64,000 bases of DNA, taken from contig JAAWCQ010000010.1 of NCBI GenBank assembly GCA_022793335.1, positions 84,278 through 148,277 of the forward strand, written 5' to 3'. Both the position numbers and the translations under genes were made by a program. The notes beneath the pieces are model-generated. The model was given only the letters and a program-made list of their open reading frames with translations, searched no databases and was not told the DNA's origin. Each line of letters opens with the position of its first letter. Position 1 is the first letter of the stretch. Positions 25,104 through 32,807 of this stretch are shown here, one piece after another. The DNA is from Clostridia bacterium. GTDB taxonomy: Bacteria > Bacillota > Clostridia > Christensenellales > UBA1242.

Positions 25104-25520
25104 ATGTTGGAAGAGCAAGAAGATATAATTGATGAAAGAATAAGCGTCTATTTGATGATGCTGAAAATTATGCCAAATTTAAATGGCTATAACTTTATAA
25201 AGGAGTGTGCAAAGTTGATTTTGAAAGATTCTACTCTCAAATTCAATATTCACAACAGGCTCTTCAATGAAGTCGGGGATATGTTTGATGTCAAAGCGGA
25301 TATTGTTGACCGTTCTTTAAGGCACGCGATTGATGTCAGCATCAAACACAACGGCATTAAAGATTTTCAAAAGTTTGTAAAGGTTGAATTTTACAACGAC
25401 AGACCTTCTCCAAGAGAGCTGCTATGTGTATTGGTTGAAAGGGCTGTTGTTGAAAGCAACAAACTTTTGTCGGCAAAGTCTTCAATACGCAATAAGTGGG
25501 AGACAATGAAAATTAAGTAA
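25104..25520 (+). CDS. Stand-alone Spo0A-type effector (C-terminal) domain
   Basis: A protein of about 138 residues. An upstream ATG at 25077 overlaps a TATAAT-like -10 (about 25070-25076), so I prefer ATG 25104. The body matches the DNA-binding domain of Spo0A: KIMPNLNGYNFIKECAKLIL, then FNEVGDMFDVKADIVDRSLRHAIDVS, where the helix-turn-helix ends in the RAIRHAIEVA-like recognition helix. There is no phosphoreceiver domain and no upstream gene for one. It may be a constitutive regulator or respond otherwise. Spo0A normally controls sporulation entry; what this paralog regulates cannot be seen. It is upstream of lexA but on its own transcript. Confidence 0.82.
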   Translation: MLEEQEDIIDERISVYLMMLKIMPNLNGYNFIKECAKLILKDSTLKFNIHNRLFNEVGDMFDVKADIVDRSLRHAIDVSIKHNGIKDFQKFVKVEFYNDRPSPRELLCVLVERAVVESNKLLSAKSSIRNKWETMKIK

Positions 25521-25662
25521 ATTTTGCTTGAGCTTATTTTGCTTTTAAAGTAAAATTTGTTTCAACACAAGACTTTATTTTACTTAAAAAATTATTGAAT
25601 ATTACGATATTTATTTTCGACAAATAAAGACAAAATTTTTATAAAAAAATTGGCACAAACAC

Positions 25663-25691
25663 TTGCATTCTTAAAGCAGGTGTTTTATAAT
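25663..25691 (+). promoter_or_regulatory. lexA promoter
   Basis: TTGCAT (25663-25668), 17 bases, TATAAT (25686-25691). Confidence 0.85.
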
Positions 25692-25699
25692 AGTTGCAT

Positions 25700-25720
25700 A
25701 AAAGAACGTGCTGTTCTTTT
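25700..25720 (+). promoter_or_regulatory. LexA-type operator (SOS box candidate)
   Basis: A perfect inverted repeat AAAAGAAC-GTGCT-GTTCTTTT begins nine bases after the lexA -10, at the transcription start. It resembles the Bacillota SOS box GAAC-N4-GTTC but with five central bases. Position and symmetry point to autorepression of lexA. Confidence 0.75.
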
Positions 25721-25740
25721 AAAACAAGATTGGAGCCATT

Positions 25741-26337
25741 ATGAAAAACATAAATGAAAAATTCGCTCAAGAGCTGCTTGATTATATTAAAACTTATCAG
25801 ATAGAGAATGGCAGAAGCCCTTCTTATCGTAATATAATGAAGCGTTTTAAGCTTTCAAGTTTGTCAGTTGTATGCCGTTATGTAGAGCTGCTTCATCAAA
25901 GAGGGCAGATAGGCAAGGATAAGCTTGGCGGAATTGAAATTTCAAACAATCTGTGTTGTGACCGCACAATAATTGCCCCTATTGTCGGCACTGTTACCTG
26001 TGGCAAACCAATCTTGGCACAAGAGAATATTGAGGGGGTTTTTCAACTTCCAGCTGCTATTTTTGGCAGTGATGAGCTGTTTCTTCTTCGTGCTGAAGGG
26101 GATAGTATGGCTGGAGTTGGCATTCAAAGCGGTGATATACTGGCGGTCAAAAAATGCGAAACTGCTGAAAATGGTCAGATAGTTGTTGCGTTGCTTGATG
26201 ATGAGGCTACTGTTAAGACCTTTTACAGAAAGAAAGAACATGTGGTGCTTCACCCAGAAAATCCTCGATATGACGATATAATAACTAAAGATGTAAAAAT
26301 ACTAGGCATAGTAGAACATTTTATTCATAAGCTTTAA
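25741..26337 (+). CDS. lexA: LexA repressor
   Basis: A 198-residue LexA. The N-terminal winged helix (residues 1-65) includes NGRSPSYRNIMKRF. The S24 peptidase fold follows, with the autocleavage bond at Cys87-Gly88 in VGTVTCGKP, Ser122 in EGDSMAG and Lys159 in ATVKTF. Most LexA proteins cleave Ala-Gly; Cys-Gly is known from UmuD-type proteins. It represses SOS genes until RecA-ssDNA stimulates self-cleavage. RBS is weak (TTGGAG); a promoter and a candidate operator lie upstream. A small zinc-ribbon gene follows after 12 bases and is probably in the same transcript. Confidence 0.95.
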   Translation: MKNINEKFAQELLDYIKTYQIENGRSPSYRNIMKRFKLSSLSVVCRYVELLHQRGQIGKDKLGGIEISNNLCCDRTIIAPIVGTVTCGKPILAQENIEGVFQLPAAIFGSDELFLLRAEGDSMAGVGIQSGDILAVKKCETAENGQIVVALLDDEATVKTFYRKKEHVVLHPENPRYDDIITKDVKILGIVEHFIHKL

Positions 26338-26349
26338 GGAGGCAAAAAA

Positions 26350-26538
26350 GTGCAAATGAAAGTGTTTTGTCCACATTGTGGTAGATGTCTTGGAGAGTGC
26401 AATTCTTCAAACAATGAGGCAAGCTGCAAAGTATTGGTATCAAAGCCAAGTAGGGCAGGCAAAAAATATTTTATACATGACATGAAATGTATGAAATGCA
26501 AAAATGAAATATTTATTTTGATGGAATTTAAAGATTAA
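26350..26538 (+). CDS. Small zinc-ribbon protein
   Basis: A 62-residue protein read from GTG at 26350 with RBS AAGGAGG seven bases upstream. Two Cys pairs, CPHC near residue 7 and CMKC near residue 48, with CLGEC between, form a zinc ribbon. It starts 12 bases after lexA and ends before a terminator, so it is probably part of the LexA regulon. No known family could be named. It resembles small Com-like/zinc-ribbon proteins carried by phages. Its role is unknown. Confidence 0.78.
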   Translation: MQMKVFCPHCGRCLGECNSSNNEASCKVLVSKPSRAGKKYFIHDMKCMKCKNEIFILMEFKD

Positions 26539-26611
26539 AATTAAGCGGACCTAAGCGTTCCATAATTCTGAATTAAGATTTAAGGAAATGCTTGGGTCAT
26601 TTTTATTTAAT

Positions 26612-26643
26612 AAAAGACCCCAACATTTTGCTGGGGCTTTTTT
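26612..26643 (+). terminator. Terminator after the lexA operon
   Basis: AAAGACCCCA pairs with TGGGGCTTT (one bulged A) before a T-run. An upstream GGGTC (about 26594-26598) could instead pair with GACCC inside the left arm, which would compete with this stem. Confidence 0.8.
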
Positions 26644-26754
26644 ATTGAATTTTTAATGTAATCAATTATTAAAAGTTAATTTAAGAGTAGGGTTAAATTG
26701 GGTTGGAATAAGTGCAGTAATAAAAAAATAAAACCTAGATGAATAATAAAAATT

Positions 26755-26895
26755 AAACATTTGGTTTTATTTATAACTATGTAGTCGTCAAACATTTGGT
26801 TTGCAGTCAAACATCTGGTTTGTAAAACATTTGGTTTTATTTATAACTATGTGTTTAATAGTCGTCAAACATTTGGTTTGTCAAACATTTGGTTT
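26755..26895. repeat. Six copies of a 13-base repeat
   Basis: AAACATTTGGTTT occurs at 26755, 26790, 26809 (one mismatch), 26825, 26867 and 26883. Copies 1 and 4 share a 27-base extension (…TTATTTATAACTATGT), and both blocks are followed by GTCGTC before the next copy, so a ~70-base block has been duplicated. The unit is a partial palindrome (AAAC/GTTT). It lies just downstream of tRNA-Leu. Spacing is irregular and there are no cas genes, so it is not a CRISPR. Confidence 0.9.
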
Positions 26896-26902
26896 GTTGG
26901 TA

Positions 26903-26988
26903 TGGTGCCGATGGTGGGAGTCGAACCCACATGAAGTTGCCCTCAACGGATTTTGAGTCCGTCGCGTCTGCCATTCCGCCACATCGGC
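26903..26988 (-). tRNA. tRNA-Leu (anticodon CAA)
   Basis: An 86-base class II tRNA on the minus strand: acceptor GCCGATG/CATCGGC, anticodon loop CTCAAAA, long variable arm, T-arm with GGTTCGACTCC, and an encoded CCA (26905-26903). Confidence 0.96.
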
Positions 26989-27033
26989 ATATTTTGAAGT
27001 TGTTTTTTATGGCACCAGCCATAGACAAACATT

Positions 27034-27062
27034 ATTCTATCACATTTCATTTATGATTGCAA
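27034..27062 (-). promoter_or_regulatory. Promoter of tRNA-Leu
   Basis: On the minus strand TTGCAA (27062-27057), 17 bases, TAGAAT (27039-27034). A perfect ATGGC-ACCA-GCCAT hairpin lies in the leader at about 27009-27022. The remaining gap to 27290 shows nothing else. Confidence 0.7.
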
Positions 27063-27290
27063 CTGTTTTAATTATATTTTATTGATTTTATGGCACTCTT
27101 GCGTCTTTTATTTGCTTTTACATAAGTTATTTAAAGCTGGATTATTGCTATAAATGTCTAAATTTGTCATCTATAAAACAAAATTCGACACCATTTTTGT
27201 AAAAAAATAGCGAATTTTGTAAAAAAATGTCAGTCATCATTGACTATAAGGAAAATTAAAAATTATAATCGCTAAAGTAAGGAGTAAAGA

Positions 27291-27830
27291 ATGAAAACAA
27301 ACGAATGGGCAAAAACGATTTTGTATGTATATAAATATCTGGAGACTGTGTCTGAAGGGATTGATAAGCTTATCAATCAAAATGCTTTAAATTCCTTTTA
27401 TACGAGGGGAGAAAAGCAAGCTGAAAATGGGGTTATGGCTGTGGCAAACAGAATTATCGATTTAAGCGGAAGGAAGGCAAAGCTTATCAATATTAAAGTG
27501 CTTGCAGATAAAGCACTTCAAAAAATTGATAAAATAGGGGCTCAAATTTTAATTGAGAGATATATTGACAATTTTGAAGCTTTTGAGATTGCTGAGCATC
27601 ACAATTTGAATATAAGAACATATTTTAGACGCTTGTATCAAGCGGAAGTGAATTTTAGTCAGGCTATGGCTAGACTGGGCTTCAGTGAAGCTAAACTTGC
27701 AAAATATCTTGAAAAAGAAGCTTGGATTTTGGAAGTTTATCAAAAATTCAAAAATGAAAAGCAGGAAGGCAAAAGGGTAATTGAAGAGGATTTACAAGAG
27801 GAAATTGAAGAATGTCTTATGGTGTGCTGA
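27291..27830 (+). CDS. Sigma-70-like / ArpU-type phage regulator
   Basis: A 179-residue soluble helical protein with RBS AAGGAG. The C-terminal half reads LIERYIDNFEAFEIAEHHNL, then RTYFRRLYQAEVNFSQAMARLG. This is the sigma-region-4-like helix-turn-helix seen in ArpU-type late-gene regulators of Gram-positive phages, normally encoded next to the terminase genes. A terminase large subunit gene does lie 880 bases downstream, with a leftward secreted-protein gene between. The match is by pattern only. It may be a phage relic kept by the host. Confidence 0.7.
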   Translation: MKTNEWAKTILYVYKYLETVSEGIDKLINQNALNSFYTRGEKQAENGVMAVANRIIDLSGRKAKLINIKVLADKALQKIDKIGAQILIERYIDNFEAFEIAEHHNLNIRTYFRRLYQAEVNFSQAMARLGFSEAKLAKYLEKEAWILEVYQKFKNEKQEGKRVIEEDLQEEIEECLMVC

Positions 27831-27836
27831 GTAATA

Positions 27837-28625
27837 TTAAGTAAGGTCGCTTTCGTCAAATTCAAAGTAATCTTTGTTTTTGCGACGCTTGAGTTTGACT
27901 TTTGAGCCACCTTCACTTTGAAGAGAAGGTTTTACTAAAAGAAGCAATACGATAAGACAGGGAAGGCTTACGCCCACAATAATAAATCCCATTGCGACAG
28001 AGGTGAGCTCGGTTGGAGACTGAGCTTTCAAAAAAGGTGTATCTATTACTTCAAAACGCTCTGTATTAGTGGTAATTGGTGGCAGTTTGTCGCAGAAAAC
28101 TGAGTATACATAGCCGTGTGCTGAGGTGTCAAAGCTGTATTTGCAATAAATCCACATATTGCTTTTGTCGGGCACGGCTTCTTGACCTGTTCTTGTTCCA
28201 TAATAGGTGAGATTGTCTGTCAGGAAGGGAATGGTTGCTTTTTTATATTGTTCTGAAAAGACAGGTGTGGAATAAAGTCCAAGCCCTTCTGGTGCATATA
28301 CGCGAAAGTTTGCTTCTACAAATGGATTGACAGGTGTGCCTTTCATGGCGATTACATCATTTTTTTGAACATAACCAAATATGTCTTTGTAGGCACAATA
28401 GTAAAAGTTGTTTCCAGCATCTTCAATAAGTCTTACAAAATAGCTGTTTGGGATTTCAAAAATCTTGCCTGTTTCATCAGCTTTTGGTGAGGAATATATG
28501 AAGGTGTCATTTTTTTCCACCTTGGCATAGATAGAGGAATTTTCAGCGGCAAAGACATTGACATTACAAAAAGAGAATGGTGTCAGCAATAAAAATATAA
28601 TTGAAAATAAGATGAATTTTTTCAT
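27837..28625 (-). CDS. Secreted membrane-anchored SH3-like protein
   Basis: A 262-residue protein. It begins with a signal peptide (KKFILFSIIFLLLTPF, cut likely near AAEN). The outer part has two beta-rich SH3-like units: one with FIYSSPKADETGKIF and GYVQKNDV, the other with GLYSTPVFSEQYKKA and HGYVYSVF; both show the '(Y/F)SxP ... GYV' pattern. A transmembrane helix (about 210-232) and a basic cytoplasmic tail KLKRRKNKDYFEFDESD follow. Such proteins sense or bind cell wall. It is divergent from the terminase gene and has no obvious partner. Confidence 0.85.
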   Translation of the reverse strand: MKKFILFSIIFLLLTPFSFCNVNVFAAENSSIYAKVEKNDTFIYSSPKADETGKIFEIPNSYFVRLIEDAGNNFYYCAYKDIFGYVQKNDVIAMKGTPVNPFVEANFRVYAPEGLGLYSTPVFSEQYKKATIPFLTDNLTYYGTRTGQEAVPDKSNMWIYCKYSFDTSAHGYVYSVFCDKLPPITTNTERFEVIDTPFLKAQSPTELTSVAMGFIIVGVSLPCLIVLLLLVKPSLQSEGGSKVKLKRRKNKDYFEFDESDLT

Positions 28626-28713
28626 GACTTTATTTTAATTGGTTTATGCGTTTAAGGGCAAAACATATTTTGTCGAAATGGTGCGAATAAAAAACAAATT
28701 TGGCAGGTGAATA

Positions 28714-30144
28714 TTGATAGAAAGTAAAGATGAATTGAAATATAAGTTGAAGCTTGTGAAAACCGAGTTGGATATGAGAAAAAAGGGGGATAATCTTGCG
28801 AGATATAACTCTGGAAAGCTTGTTCATAAAAAACAACTTGAATTTCATAAATGCAAAAAGAAAAACAGGTGGGTGTTTGGCGGAAATCGTTCTGGAAAGA
28901 CAGAATGCGGCGCTGTCGAAACGGTTTGGTTGGCGCGTGGCATTCATCCATATAAGAAAAACAAACCAGTATCTTGTTGGGTGGTGAGTTTGTCAAAGCA
29001 GGTGCAGCGTGATGTTGCACAAAATAAAGTGCTTCATTATCTTAGAAAAGATTGGATTGAGGCAATTGTTATGGCAAGTGGTCGCGCCGATAGTGCCGAT
29101 AATGGAATAATAGATTTTATTTTAGTTCGCAATGTTTTTGGCTCACTTTCTCGAATAGGCTTTAAAAGTTGCGACCAGGGCAGAGAAAAGTTTCAAGGCT
29201 CTTCACTTGATTTTGTATGGTTTGATGAAGAGCCGCCTTTTGACATTTATCAAGAGTGCCGAATGCGTGTGCTTGACCGAAAGGGTGAAATTTTTGGCAC
29301 AATGACACCATTGAAGGGCTTGACTTGGGTTTATAATGAAATCTATCTCAACACAGCACATGACGATAATGTTTGGCATATCGAAATGGAATGGGCTGAC
29401 AATCCTTATCTTGATAAAAACGAAATTGAAATGATGACAAAGTCAATGTCGCAGGAAGAGCTTGAAAGCAGGCGTTATGGAAAGTTTATGATGTGTGGAG
29501 GCTTGGTTTACAATGAGTTTGATGAAAATCTGCATGTTATCGAGCCCTTTGATGTGCCGAAAGAATGGCAAGACAATATTTCCATAGACCCGGGCTTGAA
29601 TAATCCTTTATCTGCACACTGGTACGCTAGAGATTTTGATGGAAATGTTTATGTTATAGCCGAGCATTTTGATAAAGGAAAGGATGTTGCTTATCATTCT
29701 GAGCGAATAAAAGCAATTTCAAAAAGGCTTGATTGGCATTATTATAATGGTAAACTTAGGGCGCTTATTGACAGCGCAGCTATGCAACGCACACTTGCAA
29801 GCAGTAAAAGCGTGGTAGAGCTGTTTGCAGAGAACAATATTTTAGTTAATCCAAAAGTCAATAAAGACATGTTTAGCGGAATAAATCGTGTAAAAAGATT
29901 TTTGAAAGACGGGGAAGGAAAACCGCATTTGTTTATATTTAAAAACTGCATAAATCTGATTGAGGAAATCAAATCATATTGGTGGGGAGAGCAAGACCTG
30001 CCCATTAAAAAAGACGACCACTGTCTTGACGAAATGAGATATTATTTGATGAGTTTGAATTTAAACGAAAATAAAAAGCAGGAAAAGTCTGCGCTTGAAA
30101 AGGAAAAAGAGAGGCTTATTAAAAAGTATTCTAAACTAAGATGA
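28714..30144 (+). CDS. Phage terminase large subunit, orphan
   Basis: A 476-residue terminase ATPase/nuclease that packages phage DNA. Walker A is VFGGNRSGKTE, the Walker B/catalytic Glu is FVWFDEEPPFD, and the coupling motif is GTMTPLKG. The nuclease domain has SIDPGLNNPLSAHW with the first Asp, ALIDSAAMQR in the middle and DDHCLDEMRYYL at the end, so all RNase H-like acidic residues remain. It starts at TTG 28714 with AGGTGA close upstream. No portal, capsid or small terminase gene is adjacent, so it stands alone between two surface-protein genes. The intact motifs argue it is not simply decaying. Confidence 0.93.
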   Translation: MIESKDELKYKLKLVKTELDMRKKGDNLARYNSGKLVHKKQLEFHKCKKKNRWVFGGNRSGKTECGAVETVWLARGIHPYKKNKPVSCWVVSLSKQVQRDVAQNKVLHYLRKDWIEAIVMASGRADSADNGIIDFILVRNVFGSLSRIGFKSCDQGREKFQGSSLDFVWFDEEPPFDIYQECRMRVLDRKGEIFGTMTPLKGLTWVYNEIYLNTAHDDNVWHIEMEWADNPYLDKNEIEMMTKSMSQEELESRRYGKFMMCGGLVYNEFDENLHVIEPFDVPKEWQDNISIDPGLNNPLSAHWYARDFDGNVYVIAEHFDKGKDVAYHSERIKAISKRLDWHYYNGKLRALIDSAAMQRTLASSKSVVELFAENNILVNPKVNKDMFSGINRVKRFLKDGEGKPHLFIFKNCINLIEEIKSYWWGEQDLPIKKDDHCLDEMRYYLMSLNLNENKKQEKSALEKEKERLIKKYSKLR

Positions 30145-30167
30145 TTTCTTTAAGAATACTTTTTTTA
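30123..30167 (+). terminator. Terminator overlapping the terminase 3' end
   Basis: AAAGTATTCT (30123-30132) pairs with AGAATACTTT (30153-30162), followed by T-run; the left arm is inside the coding end. Confidence 0.8.
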
Positions 30168-30335
30168 TTGTCAACATTGCGCACAAGAACAAATTTGAAA
30201 GCATTATTTTAATAAAATTCAAAAAAACAAGAAAAATAAAAATATTTTGCAATTTGTTTGGAAAAAATATGATTATATGTTAAATTTAAAGTAAGTATAT
30301 ATTTATAATATATAGTCTATATAAAGTGGTGAGAG

Positions 30336-32645
30336 ATGAAAAAATTTTTAATTTGTATTTTATCTTTTGTATTTTTGATTTGTGGCAGTGGAGTGATGGC
30401 TTCATCTTTTTTAAGTGATGCTGCTGTTTCAAAGACAACTAAATCTATTTCAAATGCTGATGAATTTGTTAAGACAATGTCTGACCCAACCGTGTTTAAT
30501 GATGCAGGGGTCGAGCTTGTGCTTGAAGCTGACATTGATTTTGAAGGTGCGACTATTGTTTCGCCTGAGACAACCAAAAAATTCATGGGCATTTTTAATG
30601 GAAATGGCTATACGCTTTCAAATTTTGTTTTATCATCTACAAATCAATATTTCGGTCTTTTACCTCAGGCAAGTGGTGCGACAATTAAAAATCTGCGCAT
30701 TGCTGGCAGTATCGGCTATGAAATTGATCCAGCAAATATACGAGACTTATATATGGGTGTTTTGGTCGGTTATGGCGAAAATGTCATCTTTTCAAATTGC
30801 GAGTTTGACAATACTATAATAAACCGCGCTGGAGAGCTTGTTGACAACAATATTAAATTCTCAGTTTATTCAAATGTCTATTTTGGTACACTTGCTGGAA
30901 GAATACGCAATGACAGAACAAGCAAGATTGAAAACTATATCAGAAATTGCATCAACTATTATGGCACTGATATTGACATGGCAAAGGATACAAATGTATT
31001 TATTGGCGGACTTGTAGGCTATGTTCAACATGCTTACATCTTTGGAAGTTTAAGCTATGGCAATATAAACATGACAAACTCAATTGCTGGATTAAGCACT
31101 TCAAAGAGGGCGCTCAACAATATCTATGTAGGAGGCGTTCTTGGCTCTGCAAACGGAAGTATGACAAATGTAAGAAACTCAATCTATGGGGGAGAAATGC
31201 AGTTGCCAAGCTCATCAACAGGGCTTAACATTTCAAAAGGCGCTATTGTTGGCACCGTTTCAAGTCAGGTGAAAAGAGAAAATATCAACTTTGTTTATTA
31301 CTCAAGCAAACTTTTGAAGCCAAGCGGTGATGATTATATTACTCAAAGTGCAATGGTTTCGCAAAAAGACAATATCAACAGAGATTTCTTGACAACTGCG
31401 TCAAACTTTGACCCTGCAAATGAAGCTTGGGATTTTGAGCTTGTTTGGACGCTTATAAATTCTCGTTTCCACCTTCAAAACTTTCAAGATTTTACATTTG
31501 GTTTTAATAATATTTTGGATAGCACAAGAATATTAGAGCGCGCCACATTTAAAGTTGCAGGCGGTGAGGAAAACACTACACTGACTGCTAAATATAATGA
31601 TGATATTGTCATTACCATCTATTTAAAGGAAGAATTTCAAGGTTTTTATCTTTTGAATGATGTGCTTCTTAGAGGGGCGTCAATCAGCGGAAAATATACT
31701 AAGCAAGAAGTGATTAATGACGAAAATGAAATTTCAGGTTATCAAATTTTCTTGAAAGCAAATTCAACAACCGAAGGCACAGCTTATTCGTTTAATATTA
31801 TTCAAAGAGAATATAAGTGTGTCATAACTGTTTCAGATGAGGCTCAAAGCACTCAACATGGCGGCGTTTTGATTGACAACGGAACAAGCCCAAGTTTCAC
31901 TGATGTAAATATAACCTTCTATGGCAATTCTCGCGAAAGAAAGATTGTTGCTGAAGGTCAAGATATATTCATATTTGACCATTGGGAAATGTATTATCGT
32001 GACGAAAATGGCAATTTTACAGTCAAGTCTGACTTTGAAAGTGGAGACAGCGACCTGTCAATCGCCTTTGGAAACAAGCCTTTTGACAGAGAATTTAAAC
32101 TTGTTGCCTTCTTCACAGATAAAGATGCAATTAAGGTTGACTTTGGCACTTACAGACAAAATATAATCAAATCTATTGTCTTTGGTGGAAAAGTTTTTGA
32201 AGGCCAACCATTATCAGTTTCTCCAAACAATTCTCAAACTTTGGAAGTGGTGATTGCAAAAGGCTATGAGATTGATATTGATGCTTTCACAAGAGATATT
32301 AAAAATCTCTATGGAGATAATCCAACTACTACGCTTGTCACAAGCGAGCCTAAAGTCGACGAGACAACAGGTGATAAGACTTATAGGTTTAACATAAATA
32401 TGCGTTATATCACCGAATTTGAAGACAATAGTTTAAAGCTTTCTTTCCTTACTAAAGAGGAGGGGGCTGACAGCAAAAATAGTTTGCTTTGGCTTTATAT
32501 TACTCTGCCAATAGCTGCAGTAGTTGTTGCAGCAGTTGTGCTTATAATTTTTCTTAGAAGAAGACGCCGCGGCGGTGGAGATGACAATTTCGGCGGCAGC
32601 GGAAAGGTTAAAGAAAAGAAGGTAAGCTATAAAGATTATTATTAA
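30336..32645 (+). CDS. Large surface protein with GLUG-like repeats
   Basis: A 769-residue protein with a signal peptide (KKFLICILSFVFLICGSG). Residues ~35-330 are a right-handed beta-helix-like region with repeats such as FMGIFNGNGYTLSNF, FGLLPQASG and GGLVGYVQHAYIFGS, typical of GLUG-type and adhesin passenger repeats. Later come Ig-like beta domains (about 380-700). A transmembrane helix (LYITLPIAAVVVAAVVLII) and an Arg/Gly-rich tail anchor it in the membrane, with no LPxTG. It is probably an adhesin or wall-exposed protein. A weakly related signal/anchor layout is seen in the 27837 protein. RBS is GGTGAGAG. Confidence 0.88.
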   Translation: MKKFLICILSFVFLICGSGVMASSFLSDAAVSKTTKSISNADEFVKTMSDPTVFNDAGVELVLEADIDFEGATIVSPETTKKFMGIFNGNGYTLSNFVLSSTNQYFGLLPQASGATIKNLRIAGSIGYEIDPANIRDLYMGVLVGYGENVIFSNCEFDNTIINRAGELVDNNIKFSVYSNVYFGTLAGRIRNDRTSKIENYIRNCINYYGTDIDMAKDTNVFIGGLVGYVQHAYIFGSLSYGNINMTNSIAGLSTSKRALNNIYVGGVLGSANGSMTNVRNSIYGGEMQLPSSSTGLNISKGAIVGTVSSQVKRENINFVYYSSKLLKPSGDDYITQSAMVSQKDNINRDFLTTASNFDPANEAWDFELVWTLINSRFHLQNFQDFTFGFNNILDSTRILERATFKVAGGEENTTLTAKYNDDIVITIYLKEEFQGFYLLNDVLLRGASISGKYTKQEVINDENEISGYQIFLKANSTTEGTAYSFNIIQREYKCVITVSDEAQSTQHGGVLIDNGTSPSFTDVNITFYGNSRERKIVAEGQDIFIFDHWEMYYRDENGNFTVKSDFESGDSDLSIAFGNKPFDREFKLVAFFTDKDAIKVDFGTYRQNIIKSIVFGGKVFEGQPLSVSPNNSQTLEVVIAKGYEIDIDAFTRDIKNLYGDNPTTTLVTSEPKVDETTGDKTYRFNINMRYITEFEDNSLKLSFLTKEEGADSKNSLLWLYITLPIAAVVVAAVVLIIFLRRRRRGGGDDNFGGSGKVKEKKVSYKDYY

Positions 32646-32730
32646 AATTTGACATATTGAAAAGATTTAAACAATTTTTTTAGAAAGCAAAAAAATAATA
32701 AGATTTATTTTAAAATTGAAGGAAATAAAT

Positions 32731-32759
32731 AAAAAATGCGGAATTTTCCGCATTTTTTT
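32731..32759. terminator. Bidirectional terminator
   Basis: AATGCGGAA pairs with TTCCGCATT between an A-run and a T-run; separates the surface-protein gene from the leftward lipoprotein gene. Confidence 0.88.
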
Positions 32760-32807
32760 GTTGAAAAAGATTAAATATAAATCATTTTTTTTTAGCAACT
32801 TTCATAT

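Noticed and set aside
26755-26895. CRISPR-like repeat array
   Set aside because: The units are only 13 bases, spacing is irregular and no cas genes are present.
28630-29020. Minus-strand open frames opposite the terminase start
   Set aside because: They are antisense to a well-supported gene and have no family features.
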